Part shown: positions 6,344 to 7,492 of the stretch, in pieces
Position numbering within the stretch: the first letter of the stretch is position 1
Layout of the letters: each line of letters starts with the position of its first letter
Source of the DNA: an uncultured Bacteroidota bacterium
GTDB lineage: Bacteria > Bacteroidota > Bacteroidia > NS11-12g > UBA955
Direction of reading: 5' to 3'
Assembly (NCBI GenBank): GCA_903879775.1
Contig: CAIRMY010000099.1
Span: 1 to 7,492 of the forward strand
Length of the DNA stretch: 7,492 nucleotides
Translations under genes and position numbers: made by a program
The notes under the pieces: model-generated
What the model was told of the DNA's origin: nothing
The model's database searches: none
Seen by the model: the letters and a program-made list of their open reading frames with translations, nothing else

Positions 6344-6377
6344 TTTGCATTTTTTTGATTTTATTGTATCAACTTTG
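6344..6377 (+). promoter_or_regulatory. Candidate promoter of the DUF3078 gene
   Basis: TTTG (6344-6347), 22 bases, then CAACTTTG (6370-6377), which differs from TAnnTTTG in its first base. Transcription would start about ten bases before the ATG at 6394. It lies downstream of the TTG at 6355 and so argues against that start. Confidence 0.35.
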
Positions 6378-6393
6378 TGTCACTCATTCTAGA

Positions 6394-7341
6394 ATGCTGC
6401 ATTCAATACTTTTCTCTGCACTCTCAACCATTGTGCCTCCTACATTGCCAAATAATCAGAATTTGTCAATCCAAAAGGATAGTACTTTTAAACGTACATG
6501 GTTTTATGGCGCTGATTTTAAATTGAATTTCTCATTGGCAAACTCATCACCCAACTGGACGAGTGGTGCATCCAATAACGTTACAATTACCGGAATGATT
6601 AACGCTTTTGCCAACCTCAAAAGAGATAAAATGAGTTGGGATAATTCCCTCAAATTAAATTTAGGTGTGATTGCAAACCAACAAAGCGATATTTTCGGAT
6701 CAGGGTTTTGGAGTACACGCAAAAATATTGACAACTTTTTCCTCGATAGTAAATTTGGTCATGAATTCCCGGAATATCCTTCTTTATCGATTTACGGTGG
6801 ATTGAATTTCCAAACACAAATTCTACCTGGTTTTGTTTATCGTAAGGACCCCGTTGGGAGAGAAGTTAAAACATTAACTACCAGTTTCTTGAGCCAAGGA
6901 CAAACGCAAGTGGCGATTGGTACAGAAAATAAATTTGGACAAGATTATTATGTGCGTTTGGGGTACGTTACCTTAAAACAAACCTATTTAATTAATCAAC
7001 AACTGTATGAAACCCGTCAGGAAGAGGTGATTGCTAGGGTGCAAAAAGGTAAATACGTTGACAATGAATTTGGGATGCAGATTCAAATGGGTGCCACAAA
7101 ATATTTGGATGTGAACAAAGTGATTTTGGCTAAATTCAACTATTTGGGATTCTTGCCTTATCAATCTTCGAGACCACTATTAGATAGTCGTATAGATTTA
7201 AGTATCGTGGCTAAAATTACCAAACATTTCAACTTCAACTATACGTTAATTGCAATCTTTGATAAAGATTTAGTGAAACCAGGTGCTTCTGCTTGGCAGA
7301 ATAGCTGGGTATTTGGAGTTGGATATATGTACCGAATATAA
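6394..7341 (+). CDS. DUF3078 family protein, probable outer-membrane beta-barrel
   Basis: ATG 6394 gives 315 residues. A TTG 13 codons upstream (6355) is also in frame but would place a candidate promoter inside the gene. The N-terminus MLHSILFSALSTIVPP is a short hydrophobic stretch that could be a weak signal peptide; its early part lacks the usual lysines. DUF3078 hallmarks follow: FKLNFSLANSSPNWTSGASNN (in pieces, 42-62), GMINAFANLKRDKMSWDNSL (67-86), then alternating beta-strand patterns with many aromatics to the end. The C-terminus WVFGVGYMYRI looks like a final barrel strand. The family is largely confined to Bacteroidota and has no assigned function that I know of. The gene has its own upstream terminator from sucC, so it is probably transcribed alone. 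Its stop lies 8 bases from that of the converging gene. The barrel call is inference from strand pattern. Confidence 0.85.
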   Translation: MLHSILFSALSTIVPPTLPNNQNLSIQKDSTFKRTWFYGADFKLNFSLANSSPNWTSGASNNVTITGMINAFANLKRDKMSWDNSLKLNLGVIANQQSDIFGSGFWSTRKNIDNFFLDSKFGHEFPEYPSLSIYGGLNFQTQILPGFVYRKDPVGREVKTLTTSFLSQGQTQVAIGTENKFGQDYYVRLGYVTLKQTYLINQQLYETRQEEVIARVQKGKYVDNEFGMQIQMGATKYLDVNKVILAKFNYLGFLPYQSSRPLLDSRIDLSIVAKITKHFNFNYTLIAIFDKDLVKPGASAWQNSWVFGVGYMYRI

Positions 7342-7352
7342 TTCGAGAATTA
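7339..7352. repeat. Palindrome joining two convergent stop codons
   Basis: TAATTC (7339-7344) and GAATTA (7347-7352) are complementary around GA. The first three bases are the stop of the DUF3078 gene; the last three are the stop of the minus-strand gene. No T-run or GC-rich stem follows, so it is a poor terminator. Facing TAA stops explain part of the symmetry. Confidence 0.5.
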
Positions 7353-7492
7353 GTGCTCGCTCGTTGTGTGGAATTCAATATCGGGATATTTATCGATTGC
7401 AGTTCTCAAAATAAATGCAGTTTCAGCTAAAAACACAGGGCGGCCATCTTTATCAAATGCAATATTCTGTTGACGGTATTTCATGAAATCTT
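7350..7492 (-). CDS. prfC: C-terminal end of peptide chain release factor 3 (partial, probable)
   Basis: The last 46 codons of a minus-strand gene are visible, ending with TAA at 7352-7350. The frame is open to the right edge. The residues include FMKYRQQNIAFDKDGRPVFL, then AETAFILRTAIDKYPDIEF and the end HTTSEH. This pattern (a DKDG turn, VFLAE, a helix, KYPDIEF, and a final TSE-plus-one-residue end) is what I recall for the C-terminus of RF3 in Bacteroidota and proteobacteria. RF3 is a GTPase that recycles RF1 and RF2 from the ribosome after termination. The G domain would lie outside the window, so the identification rests on this tail alone. The ATG at 7486-7484 is probably internal, as the preceding codons fit the family (DFM). 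Confidence 0.72.
   Translation of the reverse strand, partial: DFMKYRQQNIAFDKDGRPVFLAETAFILRTAIDKYPDIEFHTTSEH

Noticed and set aside
6355..6393. Longer form of the DUF3078 protein starting at TTG 6355
   Set aside because: The ATG at 6394 is a better start, and the added stretch overlaps a plausible promoter.
1..7492. CRISPR array, insertion sequence, tRNA or rRNA
   Set aside because: No regularly spaced direct repeats, transposase motifs, terminal repeats or recognisable RNA gene sequences were seen on either strand.

Overview
The window reads as chromosomal DNA of a Bacteroidota bacterium, most likely Flavobacteriales. The evidence is its low GC content, the lack of clear Shine-Dalgarno sequences, promoter candidates of the Bacteroidota type (TTTG about 20 bases before TAnnTTTG), and several genes from families largely confined to that phylum (DUF3078, a CsgG-like protein with a beta-rich tail, a short RecQ helicase). 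I see no mobile element, CRISPR array, tRNA or rRNA. The family and order assignments come from recognising motifs by eye, not from a search.

Left part (1-3095): two minus-strand genes in tight series. The upstream one (1880-2872) encodes a 330-residue protein with an N-terminal helix-turn-helix-like region and a long C-terminal part of unknown function. Two bases after its stop starts a RecQ-family helicase that runs off the left edge. The upstream intergenic region (2873-3095) holds two inverted repeats and the candidate promoters of two divergent genes.

Middle (3096-4953): a plus-strand secreted protein with a CsgG/LpoB-like domain and a beta-rich C-terminal half. It converges on a minus-strand LolD-like ABC ATPase, and a hairpin between them could terminate both transcripts.

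Right part (4954-7492): sucC, the beta subunit of succinyl-CoA synthetase, diverges from the ABC gene. Its candidate promoter lies face to face with that of the ABC gene, and a strong terminator closes it as a single-gene unit. A DUF3078 outer-membrane-type protein follows. It converges on the last 46 codons of a minus-strand gene that looks like prfC (peptide chain release factor 3).

Most genes are core or housekeeping. I found no clear new multi-gene system. The least explained part is the block 1-4250: a regulator-like protein coupled to a short RecQ on one side, and on the other a divergent CsgG-like envelope protein sharing a palindromic control region with it.
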